From assembly GCF_042648445.1 (NCBI RefSeq), contig NZ_JBHRYB010000005.1, positions 372,001-436,000 on the forward strand: a DNA stretch of 64,000 nucleotides, written 5' to 3'. The notes beneath the pieces were generated by a model. The model was not told where the DNA came from, ran no database searches, and saw only the letters and a program-made list of their open reading frames with translations. Source of the stretch: Bacterioplanoides pacificum. Its GTDB lineage: Bacteria > Pseudomonadota > Gammaproteobacteria > Pseudomonadales > Oceanobacteraceae. Shown here in pieces: positions 45,701-54,028 of this stretch. Numbering within the stretch: position 1 is the stretch's first letter; each line of letters opens with the position of its first letter. The position numbers and the translations under genes are program-made.

Positions 45701-46395
45701 GGCAGTGGGTGCCGGAATATAAAGAATACTGGCAGTTCTTCGAAGAGATTATCAAGAACCCGTCGCTGGGAGATGGTGCGACGTTATTTGACGCCGATTT
45801 ACCCAAAGCGGCACAGCGGGTGCGTGATCAGCTGATGAATATGCTGCTCGATGACGATGAACAAAAAGCCATGCGTGAGCTGGAGCGGATTTCCGATTAC
45901 CGCAATTACCGCGCCTACGAAATTTATAAGCAACCGGCCAATAAAGAGCCGATTGCCCTGAGCCAATATGGCACCGGCTCCGGTGGGCAGTTGGAAACAC
46001 CGGCGTATATTATCCGCTCAGCCGCGATTACCTCGGCGTTCCGTTTTAACGAAGGGGATACTCACCTGCGGGTGGTGCTGGTGGATGAGGCGTTCTCTAA
46101 AATGGACGAAACCCGTTCCAAAGAGGTGATTAATTACCTCACCGAAAGCCTCGGCTTACAGCTGTTGTTTATTATGCCAACCAGTAAATCCGGGCCTTTT
46201 ATGGACCTGATTTCCAACCAGTTTGTGTTCTCCAAAGTGCCGTTAGTGGGTGGCCAGAGCAAAGGCGAGCTGCAAACCAAGGTACTGGTCGACCGGCAGC
46301 AGTGTAACCAGGAAAAAGTCAAAGAGTTGTGGGCCAATCACCGGCGCACTATTCGTCATCAGGCCGGGCTGGATTTTATGGAGGAATTCGCTTAA
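42739..46395 (+). CDS. SMC-like ATPase of a Wadjet/Mks complex (JetC/MksB-like)
   Basis: A 1218-residue SMC-type ATPase. The N-terminal Walker A is GGNGSGKT (29-36). Two long coiled-coil stretches (roughly 300-540 and 680-880) flank a hinge-like region (about 535-680, with GYIGGARFSILVEPA). The C-terminal half has the ABC signature SGGQ (1081-1084, in QYGTGSGGQLETP) and Walker B with Asp1116-Glu1117 (VLVDEAFSKMDE). The complex would extrude DNA loops; Wadjet relatives cut small circular DNA using a separate JetD nuclease, while MksBEF without a nuclease acts in chromosome organisation. No JetD-like gene lies on either side here. Confidence 0.85.
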   Translation: MFLKKFVYVNWGNIPATEFEFGPINLLSGGNGSGKTTAADAVQTIMTAAHDTLFHYNPGQDEATQRGRGKNVRTLASYVLGCDDGSYARPNGAVGYLAAVFHPTQGESGEPFTAVIGVSASIDRAGSQAVARQNDLQFFIVAGEQLTLSDFLNEQLIDGQSESQKSVIPLNKLAANLKRRISGDHIEKYDTKKQYLRRLYGALRGRHDAVSEREAMNAARTFSRFMAYKPVKSINGFVQNEILEAKDLGDAIRSVSDLMKTIYAMESDANTLAETIQILTNTKGASDRYIDQWIDYNVLEYTAAKSRYLNDQRAYLTAKEAQQALRERLTNSEKERDVSQERRKQLREQLISMEAQRRGIDALQDKDAAEQAIEDGKRRLQQQAVPLLEQEQMLQASLRATELVYGALQKTSIGLEIPTLGSKKIAEQAKQVLAIKDQGAVDFRKLMGKDWIDLSPLEAHLDDARAQQSLMNQWRDRFHDTELESSGISLRDQIAKQVDKREQKLQQVQGRMAQKQADIDSLEARQLNYPGFVRQALEVIRRECPQADPRVLADYVEITDPAWQSAIEGYIGGARFSILVEPAFEAEAAAILRSIPGGSRARVIQGEKAKKDCDRIRVPANSIIHLMEFEHATARYYLEASYGTVEQVEDIHALRMTRRGVTREGLGSGSYSIYRCDLDDTELVFGLGARERALAAKKSELDSLAEQANEAQFQLRQVEQFQDAVNLLRHVSFADQMQSMLDIHYQMQQAENALTHVDVSDFAHIEGEFSALKEKADDLDAQIKDLDGELGRLQQQLNDSERLCKKLSDEQERTAGIADGKEENLRHIVSVWPEFDTEARLKAADDQAADSPVDAIENQRKTIHQELNSTAYEIERNINEHNLRCQTVDAIVYTPDYRDEHGVGFFKSVCGLEREVERVHNRLKNNILVEKQEQLVQLRESFNNAFVTNLCHSIYQAINDGKRILEDLNKELAHHQFGADRETYWFDWQWVPEYKEYWQFFEEIIKNPSLGDGATLFDADLPKAAQRVRDQLMNMLLDDDEQKAMRELERISDYRNYRAYEIYKQPANKEPIALSQYGTGSGGQLETPAYIIRSAAITSAFRFNEGDTHLRVVLVDEAFSKMDETRSKEVINYLTESLGLQLLFIMPTSKSGPFMDLISNQFVFSKVPLVGGQSKGELQTKVLVDRQQCNQEKVKELWANHRRTIRHQAGLDFMEEFA

Positions 46396-46424
46396 AAAAC
46401 TACCTGCGTAGCCTGAACTGCGTT

Positions 46425-46482
46425 AAAAATCAGCTTAAAATGCTCATTTATCACTTATAAACTGCGCTTTTTCGCTGATTTT
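46425..46482. repeat. Long-range inverted repeat after the SMC operon
   Basis: AAAATCAGC and GCTGATTTT separated by about 39 bases, in the 144-base gap between the ATPase gene and the haemoglobin gene. It may act as a terminator, but the loop is long and no clean U run follows. Confidence 0.35.
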
Positions 46483-46539
46483 ATGCCTTGTTCTGACTGC
46501 CTCGGAAACGTTTTTTAGTAGTGAACCCAGGAGTGCTGT

Positions 46540-46959
46540 ATGAATGAAGCTATTTATGAAACCGGCCTGACTTATGGCGAAGGTGATGGCTCGTTCCGCA
46601 CCGCCGGCGGGGTGGCCGGGGTGCGTAAACTGGTGGATGCCTTTTACGATGCGATGTGTGAGTTGCCGGAGGCGAAGAAAATTCGTGATATGCACCCACA
46701 GGATCTGGATGAGTCGCGCGATAAGCTGGCGTGCTTTTTATCCGGCTGGTTGGGTGGGCCGAAATTATTCAGCGAAAAATACGGTGCCATTCGTATTCCG
46801 GTAGCGCACCGCCATCTGCAGATTGGCCCGGCCGAACGGGATGCCTGGTTGTTGTGTATGAAAGTCGCGGCCGATCAGCAACCCTATGCCGATGATTTTA
46901 AGCAATACCTGCTGCAGCAGTTATTTGTTCCCGCCGAACGTTCACGTAACTGCGACTGA
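46540..46959 (+). CDS. Group II truncated haemoglobin
   Basis: A 139-residue 2-on-2 globin of the group II (trHbO-like) type. Recognised by the GVAGVRKLVDAFYDAM helix, the LSGWLGGPKLFSEKYG segment with the conserved tryptophan-glycine-glycine-proline, and the proximal histidine in VAHRHLQIG. Such proteins bind oxygen or nitric oxide or peroxide; the exact role is unknown. A good ribosome binding site (AGGAG) precedes the ATG. Its TGA shares a base with the ATG of the next gene, so the two are coupled. Confidence 0.9.
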   Translation: MNEAIYETGLTYGEGDGSFRTAGGVAGVRKLVDAFYDAMCELPEAKKIRDMHPQDLDESRDKLACFLSGWLGGPKLFSEKYGAIRIPVAHRHLQIGPAERDAWLLCMKVAADQQPYADDFKQYLLQQLFVPAERSRNCD

Positions 46960-47942
46960 TGTTCCGTTTCCGGCCGTTACTTTTATCGTTTTGGTCTGGC
47001 TGCGCGTTAACGCTGTTGTTGATGCTGAGCCCGCCCACCGCGGCGCAGATTTATAAGTGGGTGGACGAGAACGGCAAAGTGCACTTTGGGGATAAGCCGC
47101 GCCAGCAGAATGCCCGTAACGCGGAAAAAATCACACTGAAAACCACACCCTCCGGCTGGCAACCTTTGATGATAAAGGTGTTGTATCAGGGCAGCCTGGC
47201 GCAACAGCCGCAACATCACCTCGACCAGCCGCGTATTCAGCGAGATGTGAACCGGGTGTATCGCTTTTATGATCAGGTGTTGTATTTCGACTTTTATAAA
47301 AAGCTGCCGGTAAAAATACATGTGCTCAGTAATGAGGCTGAATATCATCAGTATGTGCAGCAGATCTCCGGCGAGCGGCCGCTGAATTCCCTGGGGGTGT
47401 ATCTGCCGGCCAGTCATGAAATTGCGGTTTTTATTCATCCCGAGTCCCACGGTGGTGTCAGCAGCACCTACCGCACTATCAAACACGAAGCCAGTCACGC
47501 CATCCTGCACTCGCTGGCCGAACGTATGCCGAACTGGTTAAACGAGGGGATGGCGGAGCAGATGGAAACACTGGAACAGCAGCAGGGCCAGTTTGTTATC
47601 GCCCGCCATAATGCCAACCGGCGGCAGGTGTTACGTCGTCGTGAGCAGCTGCTGGCAGCGGATACCTTTATTGAAATAGACAGCCGCAGCTGGCGCCATG
47701 GCTTAAATAACGGCCGCCCGAATCAGGCTATGGCCGGTCAGCTGGTGTATCTGGCGCTGAGTAAATCCTACGGCCGCAGCTTTATAACCCGGTTATTGCA
47801 GGACTATAAACGCGGCGTCAATCTGCGGTCGTTTTACCTGCTGAATCAACATTATATTGGTGGCGTCAGTGCTTTTAAGCTGCACTGGCAGCAGTGGCTG
47901 AGTGAAGATATGGCCCGGCCGGTACAAATTATCCTGCCCTGA
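46959..47942 (+). CDS. Secreted zincin-like protein with DUF4124 domain
   Basis: A 327-residue exported protein. The signal peptide ends near PPTAAQ (about residue 29). A DUF4124 domain follows (IYKWVDENGKVHFGDKP, about 30-50), then a peptidase-MA-like (DUF1570 type) domain with HEASH (about residue 176) and a downstream NEGMAEQMET that can supply the third zinc ligand. It is probably a periplasmic metalloprotease, unless only the fold is kept. The gene overlaps the stop of the haemoglobin gene by one base and faces the response regulator gene. Confidence 0.78.
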   Translation: MFRFRPLLLSFWSGCALTLLLMLSPPTAAQIYKWVDENGKVHFGDKPRQQNARNAEKITLKTTPSGWQPLMIKVLYQGSLAQQPQHHLDQPRIQRDVNRVYRFYDQVLYFDFYKKLPVKIHVLSNEAEYHQYVQQISGERPLNSLGVYLPASHEIAVFIHPESHGGVSSTYRTIKHEASHAILHSLAERMPNWLNEGMAEQMETLEQQQGQFVIARHNANRRQVLRRREQLLAADTFIEIDSRSWRHGLNNGRPNQAMAGQLVYLALSKSYGRSFITRLLQDYKRGVNLRSFYLLNQHYIGGVSAFKLHWQQWLSEDMARPVQIILP

Positions 47943-48024
47943 CGGCGCCGCCAACGCCGATCCTGACTGGCTGTTCGGGTCGCTTTGGGCGATCTGCAAT
48001 CGAACAGCTTATAACGCTGTGTTC

Positions 48025-48669
48025 CTAACGCCGGGTAATACCTTTATCCAACGCGTAACGAATCAAACCGGCTGAGGTGGATATGCCCAGCTTCTGTTTG
48101 ATTTTCAGCCGGTGGGCTTCCACCGTACGTACCGAAATATCCAGCTCGCGGGCGATTTCTTTATTGCCCATGCCTTCGGCCAGTAATACCAGCACGTCTT
48201 CTTCGCGCGGGCTCAATACGTCGTCGCTCTGGCTGGTGCGGATATCGTTGAAGTCGGTAAACAGGGTTTTGGCGACGCTGGAGCTGAAATACGTGCCTCC
48301 CTGATGGACGGTTTGTACCGCCAGGATCAGTTCTTCTGCCGCCACGTCTTTTAAGACATAACCCGCGGCGCCGGATTGCACAACTTTAAGGATATATTCG
48401 CGGTCATCGTGCATGGTGATAATCAGAATACGGATGTCCGGAAAACGTTTTTTAAATTCGACACAGGCTTCCATACCATTCATCACCGGCATGGAAATAT
48501 CCAGCATAACAACGTCCGGGTTCAGTTCCGCGGCGGCGTCCAGTGCTTCCTGACCGTTGTTGACGTCGGCGACCACCGACAGGCCTTCTTCGCTTTCCAG
48601 GCTGACCTTCAGGCCTTCACGGACCATCGGGTGATCATCGGCGATGATGATACGAATAGACTTGGACAT
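48025..48669 (-). CDS. NarL/FixJ-family response regulator
   Basis: A 214-residue regulator. The receiver domain has the acidic pair in IIADDHP and the phospho-acceptor Asp56 (VVMLDISMP), with Lys107 in YVLKDV. The C-terminal LuxR-type helix-turn-helix is LSPREEDVLVLLAEGMGNKEIARELDISVRTVEAH. Its start overlaps the kinase stop by one base (TAATG). It likely controls the TRAP transporter genes upstream, as in other TRAP/two-component loci; that is inferred. Confidence 0.92.
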   Translation of the reverse strand: MSKSIRIIIADDHPMVREGLKVSLESEEGLSVVADVNNGQEALDAAAELNPDVVMLDISMPVMNGMEACVEFKKRFPDIRILIITMHDDREYILKVVQSGAAGYVLKDVAAEELILAVQTVHQGGTYFSSSVAKTLFTDFNDIRTSQSDDVLSPREEDVLVLLAEGMGNKEIARELDISVRTVEAHRLKIKQKLGISTSAGLIRYALDKGITRR

Positions 48670-50117
48670 TATTTTTCTCCGGCGTTGATTCCTGCTTCAG
48701 GCTGCAGCGGTAAAGGCGGCAATAATTCTGAATCGGCTGCTGTCTGTAATTCGGTTTGCGGGGCTGGGTTCAGCGCCAGCTCGGCACGGATGCTGGTGCC
48801 TTGTTTCGGATGACTGCGTACACTGAACCGGCCACCTAATAATTCTACCCGTTCGCGCATGTTCATCATACCAATGCCTGAGGATTTTTCGCTGTCTGAA
48901 AACCCCATGCCGTTATCTTCGATAATTACAGTTATGTATTTATCTGTAGAGTTAATTATCAGCTTTATCCGGCTGGCATCGGCATGTTTCTGAATGTTGG
49001 TGATGGCTTCCTGCACCAAACGGTACACGGTCATTTCGATGGCATCCGGCAAACGTTCCTCCGGTAAGCGGATTTTGCGGATCACATCGTGATTTCCCTG
49101 TTCTTCCAGTGTATCCAGCAAACCGTGCAGTGCCGATTTCAGTCCCAGATCATCCAGCAGAATAGGGCGCAGGTTGTGGGAGATTCGGCGTACTTCCTGA
49201 ATGGTCAGATTGAGCAACTCTTCAGTTTTTTCCAGGTTTTCCTGAGGGATATCGGCCGGCAGTTTTTTCTTGAATAATCCCAGCCGTAATTTGGCGGAAA
49301 CCAGTAGCTGGTTAATACCGTCGTGTAATTCCCGGGCAAAGGTGCGGCGCTGAATAATCTGAAACGCCACCGAACGGTGTGCCAGCTCTTTTAAGCGCTC
49401 GTCGGCCAGCTGGGTGGCGTGCATATTGATGATGATGACAATAATAACCACCAGGGCGAGAGTAACGGCCAATAACAATGAGGCCGCAACAAAGGTGCGC
49501 CGCACATTGGCATCGACTTTATCTTCCAGGTCGCGGGTTTCCGCTTCGATGTCATCCAGATACAGGCCGGTGCCCATCATCCAGCCGAGCTTCGGGATAC
49601 GGACCACGTAACTCATTTTTTCGGTTTTTTTATTGATCGACGGCTGGTGCCAGATGTAGTGATAAAAACCGCCACCATTGTTGGCGATACGGATCAGGTC
49701 GCGGATAACGTATTTGCCATTGGTATCCTGAACATCGATCAGGTCATTGCCTTCCAGCTCCGGCTGAACCGGTAGCAGGATGTTGACGCCGTCGTCGCCA
49801 TAGGCAAAAAAATAGCCGTCCGGGCCATAGGTCAGGCTGGATAAAATACGTTTGACTTCGTACTCTGCCCGGGTGCGGGACATACTGACACCTTCGTCGA
49901 GCTCTTCCAGAATGGGTGTGATGGAGGTCATCGCCAGGCTGACGTAATCACGCAGCGCGCGGCGTTTATCTTCCATCATCGAACCTTTGACGATGTCGAG
50001 TTGTTGCTCCGACAGGTTCTTTGCCTGGCGCTGGGTAATCCAGGTGATGGTCAGCGTCAGTGCTACCAGAGGCAACACGGTCAGTAACAGAATTTTGGCT
50101 CTGAGTGTGATGTTCAT
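48669..50117 (-). CDS. Cache-domain sensor histidine kinase (HisKA_3 type)
   Basis: A 482-residue membrane kinase. The first helix (about residues 8-25) is followed by a periplasmic single Cache domain (GPDGYFFAYGDDGVNILLP...GNDLIDVQDTNGKYVI...GGGFYHYIW...GWMMGTGLYLDD), then a second membrane helix (about 205-228), a HisKA_3 dimerisation domain with the His in FARELHDGINQ, and an ATPase domain (VQEAITNIQKHA, DNGMGF). This is the partner of the LuxR-type regulator next to it. Carboxylate sensing is likely, given the TRAP genes upstream. I use ATG at 50117; a GTG three codons earlier is possible. Confidence 0.9.
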   Translation of the reverse strand: MNITLRAKILLLTVLPLVALTLTITWITQRQAKNLSEQQLDIVKGSMMEDKRRALRDYVSLAMTSITPILEELDEGVSMSRTRAEYEVKRILSSLTYGPDGYFFAYGDDGVNILLPVQPELEGNDLIDVQDTNGKYVIRDLIRIANNGGGFYHYIWHQPSINKKTEKMSYVVRIPKLGWMMGTGLYLDDIEAETRDLEDKVDANVRRTFVAASLLLAVTLALVVIIVIIINMHATQLADERLKELAHRSVAFQIIQRRTFARELHDGINQLLVSAKLRLGLFKKKLPADIPQENLEKTEELLNLTIQEVRRISHNLRPILLDDLGLKSALHGLLDTLEEQGNHDVIRKIRLPEERLPDAIEMTVYRLVQEAITNIQKHADASRIKLIINSTDKYITVIIEDNGMGFSDSEKSSGIGMMNMRERVELLGGRFSVRSHPKQGTSIRAELALNPAPQTELQTAADSELLPPLPLQPEAGINAGEK

Positions 50118-50190
50118 AAAACACACCCGCTTATTATTATCATGCAGTCACAGTTATAAAAAGGGCGGCCGAAGCCGCCAAAGGTCGCTG

Positions 50191-51486
50191 TTAATAATCG
50201 GTTAAACCGTAAAATTCAGGGAATAACAGGATGGAGGCAACCACGCCAACCTGCATCAGAATAAAGGGCATGACCCCCCGGTAAATATCCGTCGTTTTAA
50301 TGCCGGCCGGCGCTACTCCTTTCAGGTAGAACAAACTGAACCCAAAGGGAGGTGTCAGGAAAGACGTTTGCAGGTTCATAGCGATCAGAATTGCAAACCA
50401 GACCGGCGCAATATCGAGTGCCATCGCTGCCGGAGCGAGAATCGGTACAATGATAAAGCTGATTTCAACAAAATCGATAAAGAAGCCGAGTACCAGAATC
50501 GCGACCATGGATAAAATCAGGAAACCCATCTGGCCACCGGGTAAACCGGATAATACTTCCTCAACGATGTAATCGCCACCGGTGTAGCTGAACGCCATGG
50601 AAAATGCCGTCGCCCCCAGCAGAATTGCAAACACCATGGAGGAGATTTTAACCGTCTCCTGTGCCGACTCATACAACATCTTCCAGCTGAACTGACCATA
50701 AACAGCGGCCAGAATAATCGCACCAATGCCACCCAGTGCAGAGGATTCGGTGGGCGTGGCGATGCCGGCAAAGATGGAACCCAGGACCACCAGAATCAGT
50801 GCCAGCGGCGGAATAATCGCTTTAAAAGCTTTGACGTATTCTTCGCGTTTACTATCAGCATTCTCATCCGCCGGAATGGCGGGGGCTACCTCAGGTTTCA
50901 GCCAGGAGTACACCAGAATATAGAGAATATAAATACCGACCAGAATCAGGCCCGGGCCAACGGCGGCCTGAAACAGATCCCCCACCGGGATGCCTAATAC
51001 GTCGCCGAGAATAATCAATACAATCGATGGCGGAATAATCTGCCCCAGCGTACCTGAGGCGCAAATTGTGCCGCAGGCGAGGGATTTATCGTAGTTGTAT
51101 TTCATCATCACCGGCAGTGAGATCAGCCCCATAGCGACAACGGAAGCACCGACCACACCGGTAGACGCAGCCAGCAAGGCACCGACCAGAACGGTGGAAA
51201 TGGCCAGGCCACCACGTACACCACCGAACAGTTTGCCCATGGATTCCAGCAGTTGTTCTGCCAGCTTGGTTTTCTGTAACACGATGCCCATAAAAATAAA
51301 CAGCGGCACAGCCATCAGAACCACATTTTCCATAATGCTCTGAATGCGGAATGGCATAAAGGCAAACATCTCCGGGCCTTCTGCTAGGACGCCGAACACC
51401 AGCGCGACGCCACCAAAAGTAAATGCCACCGGGAAGCCGAATAACAGCATCAGCAGGGCAACAAAAAACATGACAATACCGATCAT
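50191..51486 (-). CDS. dctM: TRAP transporter large permease DctM
   Basis: A 431-residue integral membrane protein with about 12 helices, starting MIGIVMFFVALLMLLFGFPVAF, as in DctM proteins. Conserved blocks include GTLGQIIPPSIVLIILGD and the FFIDFVEISFIIVPI helix. It couples substrate uptake to a sodium or proton gradient together with DctQ and the binding protein DctP. It overlaps dctQ by four bases. Its end is 74 bases before the sensor kinase start. Confidence 0.93.
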   Translation of the reverse strand: MIGIVMFFVALLMLLFGFPVAFTFGGVALVFGVLAEGPEMFAFMPFRIQSIMENVVLMAVPLFIFMGIVLQKTKLAEQLLESMGKLFGGVRGGLAISTVLVGALLAASTGVVGASVVAMGLISLPVMMKYNYDKSLACGTICASGTLGQIIPPSIVLIILGDVLGIPVGDLFQAAVGPGLILVGIYILYILVYSWLKPEVAPAIPADENADSKREEYVKAFKAIIPPLALILVVLGSIFAGIATPTESSALGGIGAIILAAVYGQFSWKMLYESAQETVKISSMVFAILLGATAFSMAFSYTGGDYIVEEVLSGLPGGQMGFLILSMVAILVLGFFIDFVEISFIIVPILAPAAMALDIAPVWFAILIAMNLQTSFLTPPFGFSLFYLKGVAPAGIKTTDIYRGVMPFILMQVGVVASILLFPEFYGLTDY

Positions 51487-52022
51487 AATTCTGGCTCGTG
51501 GTTGTTGATGTGTTTCGCTTGTTCCGGGTGCAGGGCAATACGCAGGCTGGTTAAAATTAAACCGACACCGGAAACAGCAGTGGCAAAAAAGGCAAACGGA
51601 ATAACGGCTTTAATAACCCAGCGATAGGGCAAGCCACCCGGGTCGCCTGAGGTTTCACCCAGTTGGTATGCTTCTTTGGCGAAATCGATACCGTAATAGG
51701 CCACCAGTAAGCAGAAGGGCAGTAATAAAACAAAACCCCCCATAATATCGATCATGGCTTTGGTACGTTCACTGCGACCTTCGTAAATTAAGTCGACCCG
51801 TACATGGCCGCCGGTTTTCAGGGTGTAGGGCACGCCTAACATAAACATTGCGGCAAACAGGTGCCATTCCATTTCCTGCATGCCGATGGAGACATCGTTG
51901 AAGGCGTAACGCATAACGACGTCGATAAACACGTTCAGCAACATCAGAATAAATAAGATGGCTGATACGGTTCCGAGAAATTCAGAGAAGCGATTAATGA
52001 GTCGCTCTGCCTGATAAAGCAT
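51483..52022 (-). CDS. dctQ: TRAP transporter small permease DctQ
   Basis: A 179-residue protein with four membrane helices typical of DctQ: ERLINRFSEFLGTVSAILFILMLLNVFIDVVMRY, EWHLFAAMFMLGVPYTLKTGGHVRVDL, and two later helices. The MRYAF and GGHVRVD patterns are characteristic. It lies between the binding protein gene (71 bases) and dctM (overlap). Confidence 0.92.
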   Translation of the reverse strand: MLYQAERLINRFSEFLGTVSAILFILMLLNVFIDVVMRYAFNDVSIGMQEMEWHLFAAMFMLGVPYTLKTGGHVRVDLIYEGRSERTKAMIDIMGGFVLLLPFCLLVAYYGIDFAKEAYQLGETSGDPGGLPYRWVIKAVIPFAFFATAVSGVGLILTSLRIALHPEQAKHINNHEPEL

Positions 52023-52093
52023 GGGGTTTCTCCGGTGTTACCTGTTCCGTCCGGTGCTTCGCAGCAGGGGACGGAACCTGGAGTGATTGTTAA

Positions 52094-53170
52094 TTATTGA
52101 GCAATACTGTTGAGGTACGCTTTGTCAGAAATTTCGGTCCAGCGACGCACTTTTTTCATGTAGCTGGCCTGGGATTCGAGAATTTCTTTGGCCAGCGGAT
52201 CTTCTGCGGCTTTTTCGGCCAGCAGTTCATCGTTGGCTTTACGCATGGCGCTCATCACACTTTCCGGGAAGGTTTTGATTTGTACATCGGGGAAATCGTT
52301 TTCGATCTTTTCCAGATTAACGCCCGATTCATGATACGACTGGATGTACATATCGTAAGCGGCCGTGCGCATGGCAACGCGCAGGATTTCCTGCAGGTCA
52401 GCGGGCAGACGGTCCCAGCTGCGTTTGTTGATCATAAATTGCAGCTCCGTTGCCGGTTCATGCCAGCCGGTGTAATAAAACGGGGCGATTTTGTGGAAAC
52501 CCATCCGCAGGTCGAGTGATGGACCCACCCATTCCAGTGCATCGATGGTGCGGCGTTCCAACGCGGTGTACAGCTCGCCGGCCGGGATATTGGTCGGCTT
52601 GGCACCCAGCTTCGCCAGGACTTCACCGGCAAACCCCGGGATGCGCATTTTCAGGCCTTTTAAATCGTCCAGCGATTTAATTTCTTTCTGGAACCAGCCA
52701 CCCATCTGGTTGCCGGTGTTACCACCCGGGAAACTTAACACGTTGTATTTGCCGTAGACCTTTTCCATCAGCTCCATACCACCACCGTGGTAGAACCAGG
52801 AATATTGTTCCGGTGCGGTCATGCCAAACGGCATGGTGGTGAAATACAGCGTCGCCGGCACTTTGCCTTTCCAGTAATAAGACGCTGAGTGGCCCATGTC
52901 GTACTGACCTGCACGAACCATATCAAACACCCCCAGTGGGGCTTTGTGTTTGTTTTTTGAATCGATGGTGATTTTTAACCGGCCTTTCGACATTTTCTCT
53001 GCCATCGCCGCCATATTGCGTGGCGAGTCACCAAATACCGGGAAGTTGGTTGGCCAGCTTTCGGCCAGCTTCAGACGGTATACTTTTTCGGCGGCCTGGG
53101 CCGGTGCCGTAACGGCCAGGGCGCAGATGCCGGCAGCCAGCCAGCGTTTCATTCGGTTCATGCTGATCAT
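52094..53170 (-). CDS. dctP: TRAP transporter substrate-binding protein DctP (TakP-like)
   Basis: A 358-residue periplasmic binding protein with a signal peptide ending at APAQA (about residue 25). The ligand-binding landmarks GGNTGNQMGGWFQKEI and LKGLKMRIPGFAGEVLAKLGA resemble the alpha-keto-acid-binding TakP branch, so a 2-oxo acid or related carboxylate is the probable substrate. I take the ATG at 53170, which follows AAAGGA; an in-frame reading back to 53266 lacks a ribosome binding site. It is the first gene of the dctPQM operon, with two tandem palindromes upstream. Confidence 0.9.
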   Translation of the reverse strand: MISMNRMKRWLAAGICALAVTAPAQAAEKVYRLKLAESWPTNFPVFGDSPRNMAAMAEKMSKGRLKITIDSKNKHKAPLGVFDMVRAGQYDMGHSASYYWKGKVPATLYFTTMPFGMTAPEQYSWFYHGGGMELMEKVYGKYNVLSFPGGNTGNQMGGWFQKEIKSLDDLKGLKMRIPGFAGEVLAKLGAKPTNIPAGELYTALERRTIDALEWVGPSLDLRMGFHKIAPFYYTGWHEPATELQFMINKRSWDRLPADLQEILRVAMRTAAYDMYIQSYHESGVNLEKIENDFPDVQIKTFPESVMSAMRKANDELLAEKAAEDPLAKEILESQASYMKKVRRWTEISDKAYLNSIAQ

Positions 53171-53312
53171 TTTGTTGTTATCCTTTGCTGTTATTGGGTA
53201 ACGGGCAGAGCGCGGCTCTGCTGTTTTCCGATAGTGCAGTTCGCCTCTGGCTGAGCCTATTCGCACGAACGCGGCCTGACTCCGCTGTTGTACGGGTTTT
53301 GTCCTAGGTACT

Positions 53313-53338
53313 ACTTATATTAAGTGCGTATTAATACG
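53313..53338. promoter_or_regulatory. Two adjacent palindromes upstream of dctP
   Basis: ACTTATATTAAGT (53313-53325) and CGTATTAATACG (53327-53338), centred about 13 bases apart and about 150 bases before the dctP start. They are plausible operators for the LuxR-type regulator encoded downstream. The rest of 53267-53763 shows no gene. Confidence 0.45.
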
Positions 53339-53763
53339 TAGTGGTCTGGTCGGGTGTTTGCGTCCAGGCCAGTGGTAATGGGTACTTTCATGGTATGACC
53401 AATTAGCCAGTTGTGCTGTTCAGACTTTGGTAGGAAATCCCCGGTTTTTTGGGTTAAGTGATTGCCATGCCTGTCTTTTTTTCTGATTTGCTGAACTTCA
53501 GGCACTGCGGCGTGTCTGTTTTCGGGTGTATAAATTAACTGATAAAAAAATCAATTGATGAGCAAGCTATATGTCCGGTGGCAAACAATTATTGGCTGTT
53601 GGAGTGGCTGAGTATATGCCCGGTGGTGTACGCCATTCCTTGCAGAAAACGACTCCGTAGCTGTAATTCAGAGCGGATAGATGTACCGAGTTGATGTGCT
53701 GAGTCATAGATAATAGCGATATTTCATCTAGGCTTATTGTGGACGTTTAAGCCGGGATGAATT

Positions 53764-54002
53764 GTGACAAGTCTGACGCTGAAAAAAATCGGTTATTTGC
53801 TGAGCGCTGTGCAGGCGGAAACACCGGCTCAGCGTATTGTGGAGATATTATCTGAACCGGTTGATATTGATGGTCATCTTATTCAGATTGGCGCCAGTAT
53901 TGGTATCAGCTGTTACCCTGAACACACAGATAATCTGGCGTTGCTGCAACAATATGCCGATCAGGCGTTGTATCAGGCGAAATATGCGGGCCGTATACCG
54001 TT
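53764..54002 (+). pseudogene. Remnant of a GGDEF (diguanylate cyclase) gene
   Basis: The reading frame encodes the C-terminal third of a GGDEF domain: AQRIVEILSEPVDIDGH, IGASIGISCYPEH and ADQALYQAKYAGR. The preceding part, with the GGDEF active-site motif and the A-site helices, is absent, and no such coding is seen in the ~200 bases upstream. After the AKYAGR ending, the frame runs on as unrelated sequence to 54222, overlapping the opposite monooxygenase gene. There is no credible start (a GTG at 53764). I read it as a decayed gene. Confidence 0.7.
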
Positions 54003-54028
54003 AATTGCTACCGGCCCGCCAGGATCAA

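Noticed and set aside
48376..48813. A 145-residue open frame opposite the response regulator and kinase
   Set aside because: Overlaps two well-supported coupled genes on the other strand; no start signal.
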